64,000 bases of DNA, taken from NCBI RefSeq assembly GCF_000014685.1, contig NC_008321.1, positions 2,415,001 through 2,479,000 of the forward strand. Reading direction: 5' to 3'. Positions 26,262 to 35,377 of this stretch are shown here, one piece after another. How positions within the stretch are numbered: position 1 is the stretch's first letter; the number at the start of each line of letters is the position of its first letter. The notes beneath the pieces were generated by a model that saw nothing but the letters and a program-made list of their open reading frames with translations, did not search any database and was not told the DNA's origin. The translations under genes and the position numbers were made by a program. The DNA is from Shewanella sp. MR-4. Its GTDB lineage: Bacteria > Pseudomonadota > Gammaproteobacteria > Enterobacterales > Shewanellaceae.

Positions 26262-26283
26262 TCCGTGACCTTGAATTAATTTA

Positions 26284-26295
26284 AAACACTCGTTT
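26284..26295. promoter_or_regulatory. PsrA-type operator upstream of psrA-fadE
   Basis: AAACACTCGTTT has the AAAC-N4-GTTT form of the published PsrA box and lies 23-34 bases upstream of the chosen psrA start, next to a second GTTTAAATTAAAC dyad. Assigned by motif and position only. Confidence 0.55.
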
Positions 26296-26479
26296 AAATT
26301 AAACATTGGTATGGGAGTTGTCAAACGAAAAATGGCCAAATAAGCTGCGCCTTGCTGACAGGGATTAACAGGCCACTCACATCTATTGCAAAAAACCATG
26401 AAAAGTCATCAAGTCCTGTGCAAAAAACACTGTGCTTAGGTAGAATGCTTAACACAAAAACAACAAAGGACTGCAATAC

Positions 26480-28342
26480 ATGGCTATTCTATTGAATCGT
26501 CCCACCACTCTTGCGCTCACCATAGCGCTAACCTTAGGTTTAACCGCCTGTAATGATGCCCAAAGCAAGGCCGAAACCACTGCAGCGGCACCAGCTGCAA
26601 CTCAGGCCGCGCCCGATAAAGCTCAGGCCATCGCCTTTATTCAAGATGCTGAAGCCCAGATGGCGCAGCTCTCTATCGAAGCGAATCGCGCCGAATGGAT
26701 TTACAGTAACTTCATCACCGAAGATACCGCTGCACTCTCGGCCGCAGTGGGTGAAAAAGTCAGTGCCGCGTCGGTCAAATTCGCCACCGAAGCCGCCAAG
26801 TTCGCCAATGTGGAGCTCGATCCTGCCAATGCGCGTAAACTGAATATTCTGCGCAGCGCACTCGTGTTACCTGCGCCGCTTGATCCCGCCAAAAATGCTG
26901 AGCTGGCGCAAATCAGCTCCGAGCTCAATGGACTCTATGGTAAAGGCAAATACTGTTTCGCCGATGGCAAGTGTATGACCCAGCCAGAGCTGTCGAGCCT
27001 GATGGCGGAATCGCGTGACCCCGCCAAACTGCTTGAGGCATGGAAAGGCTGGCGTGAAATTGCAAAACCGATGCGCCCGCTATTTCAACGTGAAGTTGAA
27101 CTCGCCAACGAAGGTGCAAAAGATCTAGGTTACGCTAACCTCTCTGAGTTATGGCGCAGCCAATACGATATGAAACCCGATGAATTTTCACAGGAATTAG
27201 ATCGTTTATGGGGTCAAGTTAAGCCTCTCTACGAATCCCTGCATTGTTATGTTCGCGGCGAGCTGAATAACGAATACGGTGACGCCATCGCGCCAAAAAC
27301 TGGCCCTATTCCCGCACACTTACTTGGAAATATGTGGGCGCAGCAATGGGGTAATGTGTACGATCTCGTCGCCCCTGACGATGCCGATCCTGGCTACGAT
27401 GTGACAGAATTACTCGAGCAAAAAGGCTATGATGAACACAAGATGGTCAAACAGGCCGAAAGCTTTTTCACCTCGTTAGGCTTTGCGCCGCTGCCAGACA
27501 GTTTTTGGAGCCGCTCTTTATTCTTGCAACCCAAGGATCGTGATGTCGTTTGTCATGCCTCGGCGTGGGATTTGGATAACCTCGACGATATTCGCATCAA
27601 GATGTGTATCCAGAAAACCGCTGAAGACTTCACCGTTATTCACCACGAACTTGGGCACAACTTCTATCAACGTGCCTATAAACAGCAGCCTTTCCTGTTT
27701 AAAAACAGTGCCAATGATGGTTTCCATGAGGCCATTGGTGACACGATCGCGCTATCAATTACCCCAAGCTATCTAAAACAGATTGGCTTGCTCGAAGACG
27801 TGCCCGATGCTTCCAAGGATATTGGCTTACTGCTGAAACAAGCTCTGGATAAAATCGCCTTCCTACCCTTTGGTTTGATGATTGACCAGTGGCGCTGGAA
27901 AGTCTTTAGCGGTGAAATCACTCCAGCACAATATAACCAAGCCTGGTGGGAATTAAGAGAGAAATACCAAGGCGTTAAGGCGCCGACAGACCGCAGCGAA
28001 GCCGATTTTGACCCAGGTGCCAAGTACCATGTGCCCGGTAACGTGCCTTATACGCGCTACTTCCTCGCGCATATTCTACAATTCCAGTTCCATAAGGCAC
28101 TGTGTGATACCGCTGGCGATAAAGGGCCTGTGCACAGATGCAGTATTTATGGCAACCAAGCTGCAGGGGAAAAGCTCAATAAAATGTTAGAGCTGGGTGC
28201 AAGTCAACCTTGGCCAGTTGCTTTAAAAGAAGTGACAGGTACTGAGGGGATGGATGCCAAAGCCGTACTCGATTATTTTGCGCCGCTTAAAACCTGGCTC
28301 GATGAGCAAAACACGGCGGCGAATCGTCAATGTGGTTGGTAA
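26480..28342 (+). CDS. M2-family (angiotensin-converting-enzyme-like) metallopeptidase, lipoprotein
   Basis: A 620-residue zinc dipeptidyl carboxypeptidase of family M2. The N-terminus is a lipoprotein signal with lipobox LTAC (C24), followed by an Ala/Thr/Gln-rich linker, so it is membrane-anchored and extracytoplasmic. The zinc site is HELGH at 389-393 with E417 (HEAIGD) as third ligand, the standard M2 arrangement. A late GAKYHVPGNVPYTRYFLAHI segment matches the ACE substrate pocket. An AAAGGA ribosome-binding site precedes the ATG. Probably it trims peptides for nutrition; Shewanella grows well on peptides. It is divergent from psrA. Confidence 0.93.
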   Translation: MAILLNRPTTLALTIALTLGLTACNDAQSKAETTAAAPAATQAAPDKAQAIAFIQDAEAQMAQLSIEANRAEWIYSNFITEDTAALSAAVGEKVSAASVKFATEAAKFANVELDPANARKLNILRSALVLPAPLDPAKNAELAQISSELNGLYGKGKYCFADGKCMTQPELSSLMAESRDPAKLLEAWKGWREIAKPMRPLFQREVELANEGAKDLGYANLSELWRSQYDMKPDEFSQELDRLWGQVKPLYESLHCYVRGELNNEYGDAIAPKTGPIPAHLLGNMWAQQWGNVYDLVAPDDADPGYDVTELLEQKGYDEHKMVKQAESFFTSLGFAPLPDSFWSRSLFLQPKDRDVVCHASAWDLDNLDDIRIKMCIQKTAEDFTVIHHELGHNFYQRAYKQQPFLFKNSANDGFHEAIGDTIALSITPSYLKQIGLLEDVPDASKDIGLLLKQALDKIAFLPFGLMIDQWRWKVFSGEITPAQYNQAWWELREKYQGVKAPTDRSEADFDPGAKYHVPGNVPYTRYFLAHILQFQFHKALCDTAGDKGPVHRCSIYGNQAAGEKLNKMLELGASQPWPVALKEVTGTEGMDAKAVLDYFAPLKTWLDEQNTAANRQCGW

Positions 28343-28414
28343 TTAAGCCTCTGACGAAATGAAGCCTCTGACGTCAGTAACACCTAAGCTCTTAGGTGTG
28401 AAAATGTAACCGAT

Positions 28415-28447
28415 AAAAATGCCCAACGATGTTGGGCATTTTCTTTT
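28415..28447. terminator. Terminator between the M2 peptidase gene and smrA
   Basis: AAAATGCCCAAC/GTTGGGCATTTT stem with a GAT loop, between convergent genes. A second hairpin, CACCTAAG/CTTAGGTG, lies just before it at 28381-28398. Confidence 0.88.
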
Positions 28448-28512
28448 TAAGCTTCGGTATTAGTAACGAACGCGAGGAACAATCAGATAAAATCAATGCA
28501 TTCAGAAACCTA

Positions 28513-29103
28513 TTAACGCCAACCCATTCCCTTGCGATTTGCCTCTTTATTCTCAATCTTAAGCTGTTCGGATTTAGTCAGCATCACATATAAGGCGCCC
28601 GTGCCGCCCTGCTCGGTTTTCGCCGAATGATAGGCCAGCACCATATCAAGCTGAGACAACCAATGGCAGACGGCAGATTTCAGCAGGCCAGCCACGGGTT
28701 TACTGTTATGGCCCTTACCATGGATAAGCATGACGCAGCGTTCCCCATGGGCCTGCGCTGCTAACAGATAATTGAGCAACGCATCACGGGCCTGACTTAA
28801 ACGGTAGGCATGTACATCTAATTCCATCTTAACGCTGTACTGCCCCAGCCTTAAGCGCTTAAATACCGCTCCTTGTACCCCTTCGCGCTTAAAACTGGCA
28901 ATATCATCGGGCGCTATTATCGGGATCAAACTCAAATCCAAGGGCATGCAGGCTAAATAAGCCTCGCGTTGCAAGGCATCACGGCGCTGAAGTTGCTCCT
29001 CCGTTAGTGCCTTAGGCTGCAAATTCACCGCTTTCACATCACCCTTAAGTGGCACAACCCCCGCCATTTCTTCAAAAAACAGTGCTGATTCATCATCTAG
29101 CAT
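28513..29103 (-). CDS. smrA: Smr-domain protein SmrA
   Basis: A 196-residue protein with a C-terminal Smr domain (about 95-185), a small MutS-related domain with nuclease activity in several members. The core motifs are LDVHAYRLSQARDALLNYL and LIHGKGHNSK. The N-terminal half begins MLDDESALFFEEMAGVVPLK, typical of the SmrA branch. The start at 29103 is set by GGAGGAG 7 bases upstream. It converges on the M2 peptidase gene and is divergent from the next gene. Its biological substrate is not established. Confidence 0.88.
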   Translation of the reverse strand: MLDDESALFFEEMAGVVPLKGDVKAVNLQPKALTEEQLQRRDALQREAYLACMPLDLSLIPIIAPDDIASFKREGVQGAVFKRLRLGQYSVKMELDVHAYRLSQARDALLNYLLAAQAHGERCVMLIHGKGHNSKPVAGLLKSAVCHWLSQLDMVLAYHSAKTEQGGTGALYVMLTKSEQLKIENKEANRKGMGWR

Positions 29104-29235
29104 GGCAAGCTCCTCCACTCTTAACGCTCAGTGTGCACTTTTAGAACAGAAACACACTTTGTAAACATTCAACCCTTTAGTTCAGCGGGCACCTCCATTA
29201 TAGTGGCGCCATGAATGCTTGATTAGAATAATGTA

Positions 29236-29814
29236 ATGAGATTTTTGCTGCTAGCCCTGATATGCCTATTGTCGCTTCCAAGTTTTGCTACTCCCGCAAA
29301 AGCCAAAACAACCATGACAACCGATCAGCTGATCAATGCTAATTATCCGCTGTTCACTAAAGCATTTACTGAGCTTGCCCCCGAAGTCACCGCCGAGATT
29401 TATGCGAAAGATGCAAGCTATCTCTCTGAAAGCCAAAGTAAAGAGATCTATTATGGCCGTGAGAGCATTGTTGCTATATACCAACGTTTTTTCGATAAAA
29501 TCCGCAATAAAAAGGCCCGTATCGATATCGATTTCCGGGTACTCAACCGTAAGCTATCCGGCAACAGCGCGTTCGACACTGGCTATTATTTAGTGCGTTT
29601 TTACCCCGCAGAAGAAACTGGCGAACCTGTGAGTGAATTTGCTGGCAAATTTGTGATTGGCACCCAAAAAGACTCTCAGCAGCGCTGGAACGTCACACTG
29701 GATATGAATAACCGTGCCGAACCCAGTTTCTATTTGAATGCCAAACCTGTACCCAATCTTTACTATGGCCGCCAGTTCCCACCGTTACCGGACAGCCAAA
29801 AGAAAAAGCAGTAA
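29236..29814 (+). CDS. Secreted NTF2-like (SnoaL-type) protein
   Basis: A 192-residue protein with a clear Sec signal peptide (MRFLLLALICLLSLPSFA, cleavage likely before TPAK). The mature part looks like an NTF2/SnoaL fold: an early helix pair, ASYLSESQSKEIYYGRESI, VAIYQRFFDKI, then beta strands ending in RWNVTLDMNNRA. Such proteins are periplasmic and of unknown role; some bind small ligands. It is followed by ychJ after 27 bases, so they may share a transcript. Confidence 0.65.
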   Translation: MRFLLLALICLLSLPSFATPAKAKTTMTTDQLINANYPLFTKAFTELAPEVTAEIYAKDASYLSESQSKEIYYGRESIVAIYQRFFDKIRNKKARIDIDFRVLNRKLSGNSAFDTGYYLVRFYPAEETGEPVSEFAGKFVIGTQKDSQQRWNVTLDMNNRAEPSFYLNAKPVPNLYYGRQFPPLPDSQKKKQ

Positions 29815-29841
29815 TCTATTATATTTTAAAGCATTACCATT

Positions 29842-30336
29842 ATGACACACGACAAAAACTGCCCTTGCGGCAGCCAGAAATCCTACCAAGACTGCTGCCA
29901 AGCACTGCATCTAGGGCTCGATTCAGGAGCACAACTGGCGACAAGTCCTGAGCAATTAATGCGCTCTCGCTACTGCGCTTTTGTGTTGAAAAATTTTGAT
30001 TACATTATCAAAACACACCATGCAGCTTACCTCGATGGCTTAACCCTTGAGCAGCTCCAACAAGGTCCACATCCCGAATGGTTAGGGCTCGATGTATTAT
30101 CCGCCAATGACACTACCCAGCCCGATGGCAGCAAGTTCGGTACTGTAACTTTCAAAGCCTGGTATAAGATGAATGGCGAGATTGATGCCATTTACGAGCG
30201 CTCAGAGTTTATCTTCGAGCAAGGTCGTTGGTTTTACACTAAAGGCCATCAAATGCATGCCAAATTACCGGGGCGCAATGATCCCTGCGTCTGCCACAGC
30301 GGTAAGAAGTTTAAGCAGTGCTGCATGAAGGGTTAA
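29842..30336 (+). CDS. ychJ: YchJ family protein with two SEC-C motifs
   Basis: A 164-residue protein with a cysteine-rich zinc-binding SEC-C motif at each end: CPCGSQKSYQDCC at 7-19 and CVCHSGKKFKQCC near the C-terminus. Between them lies a NTF2-like core starting LMRSRYCAFVLKNFDYI, the defining stretch of the YchJ (UPF0225) family. SEC-C motifs bind SecB or the ribosome in SecA; the role of YchJ is unknown. It ends at a bidirectional terminator. Confidence 0.92.
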   Translation: MTHDKNCPCGSQKSYQDCCQALHLGLDSGAQLATSPEQLMRSRYCAFVLKNFDYIIKTHHAAYLDGLTLEQLQQGPHPEWLGLDVLSANDTTQPDGSKFGTVTFKAWYKMNGEIDAIYERSEFIFEQGRWFYTKGHQMHAKLPGRNDPCVCHSGKKFKQCCMKG

Positions 30337-30354
30337 CCAAGTCCACAGATAAAA

Positions 30355-30388
30355 CAAAAGGCAATCGATTGATTGCCTTTTGTTTTTA
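30355..30388. terminator. Bidirectional terminator between ychJ and the GGDEF-EAL gene
   Basis: CAAAAGGCAATC/GATTGCCTTTTG stem centred near 30366-30369 and flanked by A's and T's, between convergent genes. Confidence 0.9.
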
Positions 30389-30415
30389 TATCACCTGTAC
30401 GACTAATCTAACTGG

Positions 30416-32599
30416 TTAATGCGTCACAAGATTAGGTTCTTTTGCCGCCAATAAGAATTGCGCAAATTCGGGCTCTCGCAACGCAGGACTGTATAAATAC
30501 CCCTGCGCCTGATGGCAAAAACTCTTGGCCAAAAACGCTTCCTGCTCGGCGGTTTCAACCCCTTCTGCGGTCAAGGAAATATTGAGCGCGCTTGCCATCG
30601 CAATAATGGCCGAGACGATTTCTTGGCTTTCGCGGCTAATGGTGAGATCGGAGATAAAGGAGCGGTCGATTTTTAACTTACTGATCGGGAACTGTTTAAG
30701 ATAGCGCATCGAGCTGTAACCCGTACCAAAGTCATCGATGGCCAGCCCCACACCCAGCTCTGCCAATTCCTGACATAAGAGCGTGGCATGGCGAATGTCG
30801 CCCATTAATTCCGTCTCGGTGATCTCAAGGATCAGGGTCTTAGGCTTTAAACGATAGCGCGTCAGCAGTTGCCAGACTTGCTCATACAGGTTTCCACTAA
30901 AAAACTGCCGCGCCGACACATTAACATGCATGCTTAAATCGGCATTATGGTGCTGCCATATATTTAATTGTCGGCACGCGGCCTCCAGTACCCAGCTACC
31001 AATGGCGTTGATCATCCCAGATTGTTCGGCAATATCGATAAAAGCGCCGGGATACAGCACGCCTCTTTTAGGGTGATGCCAGCGGATCAGTGCTTCGGCG
31101 CCGATATAGGTTTGCTGCTCTAAATCCCTCAAGGGCTGATAATAAAGCTCAAACTGACGACCGCGAATCGCACTATGTAAATCACGCTCTATTTGCGCAT
31201 CTTCCTTAAAAGCACTGAGCAAGGCACTGTTAAACACTTGAATAGCAGTGCCCTTTTTCTTTTTCGCGTATTGCACGGCAATATCGGCACAAGTTAGCGG
31301 TGCAAACAAATTTGCCACCGAGGCGATATCGACAACTGCCAGTGCGGGTTTTGGCTCGATTTGCTCACGACCGATTAAAATCGGCATGGCTAAATGCTGA
31401 TACAGGCGGGTACTGAAATAATCCAGATCGTAAACCGCGTTATCATCGGTGAGCAACACGGCAAACTCGTCGCTACCGACGCGGGCAATTTCGGTTGCCT
31501 TATTGATTTCAGAGAAATGTTTTAAGCGTCGGCCAATTTCAATCAGCAAGCTGTCGCCATTTTCGTGACCATAAGTATCGTTAAAACGCTTAAAAGCCAC
31601 TAAATCAACGAGTAACAATAATCCCTTGTTGGTTTTCTCTAGTACTCGATTAAAGTGACTGCGGTTATTCAGCCCAGTCAAACTACAACGCCAAGCTAAA
31701 CGCTCAAGCTCTGCTTTATAGTTGTGTTCATCCGTGCTTTCTTCGCCGGAGACTAAGGCGTAATGATTACCTCGATCGGTGATAAATTGGCTGACCACAT
31801 ACTTAAGCCAGTATCGACTTCCATCGGCTCGATTAAATTGCACTTCGCCCTTGGCCTGCTCGCCTCTGAAGATTTGCGCGAGCGTTAGTTCAGCTAATTC
31901 ATTGTGCTGTTTAAAAAAACTTAACTCGCGTAAATTGGTGCCTATGCTTTTTTCACGCGCTAAGCCAGTGATCTCCGCGTGAGCTTGATTCACGTATTCC
32001 ACTTTTTCGGTGTGCAGGTTAATCAGCATGCTCATCTGGCGAGACTGCTCGGTGGCACAGCGGAACAGGCTTAAGCGCTCTTCTTTGTCATAGGAGTGTT
32101 TGGTGGCCAGCGTGAGGGCCAGTTGATCGGCCATTTGGCAGGCAAGATGGATTTCGCTATCGTGCCAATGGTGAGTTAATTGCGCACGCTCAAGACAGAG
32201 TACACCTTCGAGATGGCCGTTAATGCGAATACCAATCTCGAGACTGGATAAAATCTGCCGTGGGACAAAGTAGTTATCGACTAACTCAGTCAAGCGCGGA
32301 TCGATAAGCGTGTTGCCCGCATCTATGTGTCTATGACTTTTTAGTTCATTTAAATAGCGTGGCAGTGTCTGCAACTGCGAAGGTCGGTAGGTGTCTTGTA
32401 GGGCCATGGCGCCAAATTGCGCCACCAGGGATTGGCTCGATTGATCGGCGGAAAAAATCCACACCGATACCAGAGAAATGGCTAAATTTTGGCAAAGTAG
32501 CTCAGTGGCTAACTCTGCGGTCTTAGTAAAATCCCCCTGCTGTTTAGCTGTGGAATGCACTAAAGACTCGACTAAATGCTGATGCTGACGTCGCTTCAC
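30416..32599 (-). CDS. GAF-PAS-GGDEF-EAL cyclic-di-GMP turnover protein
   Basis: A 727-residue soluble signalling protein. Order: a GAF domain (about 10-150), a PAS domain (about 170-280, with VEYVNQAHAEITGLARE), a GGDEF domain (about 305-460) whose signature reads GSDEF instead of GGDEF, and an EAL domain (about 480-715). The EAL domain keeps its key residues: EALIRWHHP, the DDFGTGYSS loop, KIDRSF and EGVET, so phosphodiesterase activity is expected. Cyclase activity is uncertain because the second signature Gly is Ser. GTG 32599 is chosen because AGGGA precedes it; a longer frame reaches 32653 without a good site. Confidence 0.85.
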   Translation of the reverse strand: MKRRQHQHLVESLVHSTAKQQGDFTKTAELATELLCQNLAISLVSVWIFSADQSSQSLVAQFGAMALQDTYRPSQLQTLPRYLNELKSHRHIDAGNTLIDPRLTELVDNYFVPRQILSSLEIGIRINGHLEGVLCLERAQLTHHWHDSEIHLACQMADQLALTLATKHSYDKEERLSLFRCATEQSRQMSMLINLHTEKVEYVNQAHAEITGLAREKSIGTNLRELSFFKQHNELAELTLAQIFRGEQAKGEVQFNRADGSRYWLKYVVSQFITDRGNHYALVSGEESTDEHNYKAELERLAWRCSLTGLNNRSHFNRVLEKTNKGLLLLVDLVAFKRFNDTYGHENGDSLLIEIGRRLKHFSEINKATEIARVGSDEFAVLLTDDNAVYDLDYFSTRLYQHLAMPILIGREQIEPKPALAVVDIASVANLFAPLTCADIAVQYAKKKKGTAIQVFNSALLSAFKEDAQIERDLHSAIRGRQFELYYQPLRDLEQQTYIGAEALIRWHHPKRGVLYPGAFIDIAEQSGMINAIGSWVLEAACRQLNIWQHHNADLSMHVNVSARQFFSGNLYEQVWQLLTRYRLKPKTLILEITETELMGDIRHATLLCQELAELGVGLAIDDFGTGYSSMRYLKQFPISKLKIDRSFISDLTISRESQEIVSAIIAMASALNISLTAEGVETAEQEAFLAKSFCHQAQGYLYSPALREPEFAQFLLAAKEPNLVTH

Positions 32600-32790
32600 T
32601 CTGATCCCTACAAAACTTCGTGTTGGGTAAAACGATACTGCTGCGACTAACACGCCTGTGTGTCGGCGGGTTAATGGAGCCGATTTATCATTATTTTTGT
32701 TGATGCAGATTACACTATCTATATTTTAAACAGCAACATCGGCCACAATTTATTACAAATTAACACTAACGGACTTCACAGTCGCTTGCA

Positions 32791-33078
32791 TCATAGGCCA
32801 TTCTCTAATTGGAAAATCATTTTCTCGACACTCACATCGAAGACCAGCTTGAGGGTAACACCCGCTTCATCCTGCACAATATTCCCTTGGGTTTGGCTAA
32901 AACGCGCTTGAGCCCGCTCCAACATCTTAGTCGCTTCGACCTCAGCCTCTGCACCCGCGAAGGATAACTCCAACACTGTATCCTGCTCATCAATCACAGC
33001 GCCAATATCCACAAAACTGCCGCAATCGGTGCATGTGTCGTTTACGGTAGCCGCTTGTCCTGCAATGATACCTTTCAT
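32791..33078 (-). CDS. DUF406 (YfcZ/YiiS family) protein
   Basis: A 95-residue protein with a CTDC pair (C16, C19) near the N-terminus, GAVIDEQDTVLELSF, a helical middle AEVEATKMLERAQARF, and MIFQLENGL at the end, all as in the YfcZ/YiiS (DUF406) family. The function is unknown. A strong GAGGA lies 8 bases before the ATG. Its neighbours are on the same strand but more than 150 bases away on both sides, so it is probably a single-gene unit. Confidence 0.85.
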   Translation of the reverse strand: MKGIIAGQAATVNDTCTDCGSFVDIGAVIDEQDTVLELSFAGAEAEVEATKMLERAQARFSQTQGNIVQDEAGVTLKLVFDVSVEKMIFQLENGL

Positions 33079-33316
33079 CTGTTTTTCCTCTCTAATCGCT
33101 GTAAGGGTGATGCATCAACTTAAACCAGCATCATTAACGCCTTATTATAGATAACAGTGGCTGCAGAGACTCAGCTTTAGCTCACGCTTATTATTGTGCA
33201 TCAGCACAGTTGACGGCTATTTGGCCAACAAGTTCCTTTCATCCCAACCAGTGCTTTTAAAGACAGCATCTTGCTTAACCGCCCGATAGCGACTAGGAAG
33301 CAAGACGACATACTCG

Positions 33317-33805
33317 TTAGGCGCTGGCCAATAACGGCACTAAGTTCCGTTGAATCGCCAGTTGATCGGCAAAATGCATGACGTCCATTTTCGGGGATGG
33401 CAACTGGCCACGTTGGCGCAGACGTGTGGTGAGATCGCAATTGCTTAAGGCTTCGGCCATCGCGATAGGCTCAGCACCGCGGATCACTAACGCTTCAGGG
33501 CGCAGCGCCTGTTGCAATTGAAACGCCCTCGCCCCTTGCTCGACAAAAACAGCACTATTGTCGGTAACCTTGTTATCCGTCGATAAATCCGCCACAAGTG
33601 CTTGCTTTGGGGGTAACTCGAACTGACGTTGTAATTTTTCTGCATTATCGAGCTCTTTTTGCCATTGAAACTGCGCCATGTCCCTCGCGTCTGCAGACAA
33701 TAGCGACAGCAACAGGGCGAACTCTCCTCGCCTGTTGTGTTCGATTGCCGCATTTAAGCGGGAGCCAATTTGGGCTTCATTGATTAAAGGAACATCGATT
33801 CGCAT
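33317..33805 (-). CDS. VC2046/SO_2500 family protein
   Basis: A 162-residue cytosolic protein recognised as the VC2046/SO_2500 family, found in Vibrio and Shewanella and without known function. Visible features: a helical N-terminal half (NEAQIGSRLNAAIEHNRRGEFALLLSLLS), here quoted in part as RRGEFALLLSLLSADARDMA, a variable middle, and a C-terminal MHFADQLAIQRN. It has no signal or membrane segment. It is divergent from the tRNA-Tyr cluster; 105 bases separate the two and hold the tRNA promoter. Confidence 0.75.
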   Translation of the reverse strand: MRIDVPLINEAQIGSRLNAAIEHNRRGEFALLLSLLSADARDMAQFQWQKELDNAEKLQRQFELPPKQALVADLSTDNKVTDNSAVFVEQGARAFQLQQALRPEALVIRGAEPIAMAEALSNCDLTTRLRQRGQLPSPKMDVMHFADQLAIQRNLVPLLASA

Positions 33806-33886
33806 AAAAAAACATCACAAAAACAACTCGTTGTTAGTTAATCGACCAGTTGAACCAGAACTTTAGGAAAATTTTCATATTTAGAC

Positions 33887-33915
33887 TTTACATGCCAAAC
33901 GTTTCTGACTACTAT
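33887..33915 (+). promoter_or_regulatory. Promoter of the tRNA-Tyr cluster
   Basis: TTTACA (33887-33892) and TACTAT (33910-33915) are spaced by exactly 17 bases and are followed by a GC-rich discriminator GGCGGCCGC, the mark of stringently controlled stable-RNA promoters. The tRNA begins 15 bases after the -10. Confidence 0.8.
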
Positions 33916-33930
33916 GGCGGCCGCAATTGA

Positions 33931-34015
33931 GGAGGGGTTCCCGAGTGGCCAAAGGGATCAGACTGTAAATCTGACGGCTCCGCCTTCGAAGGTTCGAATC
34001 CTTCTCCCTCCACCA
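33931..34015 (+). tRNA. tRNA-Tyr (GTA), copy 1 of 3
   Basis: An 85-base tRNA with a long variable arm. It begins GGAGGGGTTCCCGAGTGG, has anticodon loop CTGTAAAT with GTA, a GGTTCGAATCC T-arm, and an encoded CCA end. Confidence 0.97.
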
Positions 34016-34054
34016 TTTGCACTAACAATTAGCGATGCTATAAAAGATACTCGT

Positions 34055-34139
34055 GGAGGGGTTCCCGAGTGGCCAAAGGGATCAGACTGTAAATCTGACG
34101 GCTCCGCCTTCGAAGGTTCGAATCCTTCTCCCTCCACCA
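34055..34139 (+). tRNA. tRNA-Tyr (GTA), copy 2 of 3
   Basis: Identical to copy 1 over all 85 bases, with encoded CCA. The 39-base spacer before it suggests joint transcription. Confidence 0.97.
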
Positions 34140-34255
34140 CTTTTATCTTATGTGGTTCGTCAATCGTTAGTCTGCTGTAAACTTGCTTTACTCTTAAATC
34201 CGGCCAAGATTTAAGATGTCTTTTAAGTTCTACTTGAAAGCGAAAGAAAATATGT

Positions 34256-34340
34256 GGAGGGGTTCCCGAGTGGCCAAAGGGATCAGACTGTAAATCTGAC
34301 GGCTCCGCCTTCGAAGGTTCGAATCCTTCTCCCTCCACCA
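34256..34340 (+). tRNA. tRNA-Tyr (GTA), copy 3 of 3
   Basis: Identical to copies 1 and 2, with encoded CCA. A 116-base spacer separates it from copy 2 and shows no separate promoter that I can see. Confidence 0.97.
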
Positions 34341-34463
34341 CTTCTTTCTCATTTCATTCTCTATCTCGCTTTATTTCCCAAGTTTTCAAATCCATAACCC
34401 GTGTGACCCCCTTTTAGCACTTTTGCTTGCTCAAACGCATTTCTCGCAAACATCGATTTAGCC

Positions 34464-34492
34464 AATAAAAAAACGCCCCATTCGGAGCGTTA
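34464..34492 (-). terminator. Terminator after queE
   Basis: Read on the minus strand, AACGCTCC and GGGGCGTT pair (one G-U) around GAAT and are followed by seven T's. Confidence 0.8.
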
Positions 34493-34520
34493 AATAACAG
34501 TGCACAGCGCTAAGTGGCGA

Positions 34521-35189
34521 TTAATCGATATTCAGGTACTTATGGGTCTGAATCGATAAACGCCAGTTGCGGGCAATACACACCTTCATGGCTAATTCCG
34601 TCGCCCTTGGTTTTTGGCTGATCGGTTGCAGACAAATAGTTTTCACTGACACATCAATCCCTTTGAGTAACTCATCGAGTTCGTCGATATGATTTTCGGT
34701 CGCTATCGGATGCTTTATCTCGTTGGCGCGAGTCAAGGCTTGCGCTAACACCTGATAACCGCCCTTCATATTCACCTTGGGCGAGACAGTCACCCAGGTA
34801 TCAGCATCGCACTTCACCTCAAAGGTGCCACTGGTCTCGATTTGAGTGGCAAAACCGGCAGCATGAAGCGTGTGAGTTAGTTCATTCAGATCGTACATAC
34901 AAGGCTCACCACCTGTGATCACCACATGGCGCGCCGTGTATCCCTTAGCGTTGAACGCCTCAATAAGACTCTGCGCCGTATGATTAGCCCAGCGCCCCAC
35001 GGAGCCATCGACGGTAATCACTTGTTGGGGTGACACCTTATTTTCCTCAAGCAGACCCCAAGTCTGTTTCGTATCACACCATGCACATCCCACAGGGCAA
35101 CCCTGTAAACGCACAAAAATGGCGGGCACTCCGGTAAAGACACCTTCACCTTGAATGGTTTCAAAGACTTCGTTGACTGGGTAATTCAT
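34521..35189 (-). CDS. queE: 7-carboxy-7-deazaguanine synthase
   Basis: QueE is a radical-SAM enzyme that contracts the ring of 6-carboxy-tetrahydropterin to 7-carboxy-7-deazaguanine in queuosine synthesis. The 222-residue protein has the CxxxCxxC cluster motif in CPVGCAWCDTKQTW, and the GGEP-type SAM motif in VVITGGEPCMYD. The start at 35189 (MNYPVNEVFETIQGEG) is the normal N-terminus; a longer frame extends into the promoter region toward queC. It is divergent from queC, which uses its product. Confidence 0.95.
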   Translation of the reverse strand: MNYPVNEVFETIQGEGVFTGVPAIFVRLQGCPVGCAWCDTKQTWGLLEENKVSPQQVITVDGSVGRWANHTAQSLIEAFNAKGYTARHVVITGGEPCMYDLNELTHTLHAAGFATQIETSGTFEVKCDADTWVTVSPKVNMKGGYQVLAQALTRANEIKHPIATENHIDELDELLKGIDVSVKTICLQPISQKPRATELAMKVCIARNWRLSIQTHKYLNID

Positions 35190-35377
35190 GCTAGCGTTCC
35201 GTTTTTCTGGGGCGGCATTTATAGAGGATTTTAGCTGCAGCTGCAAGTTTTTACCGCCTCTGCCATTGTGATACCAAGTGCCGCATAGCCGTCGCCACGC
35301 GCCAGCAAAGAGTTTGCAAGCCCTAGCGCCTGAGTTACACTTACGCCCTATTTTATGTGTCAATTTAAGTGGATCCT

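Noticed and set aside
33914..34341. Open frames across the tRNA-Tyr cluster on both strands
   Set aside because: They run through identical tRNA genes and repeat the same peptide, an artefact of the tRNA sequences.
35190..35377. preQ1 riboswitch between queE and queC
   Set aside because: No recognisable aptamer core was seen on either strand.
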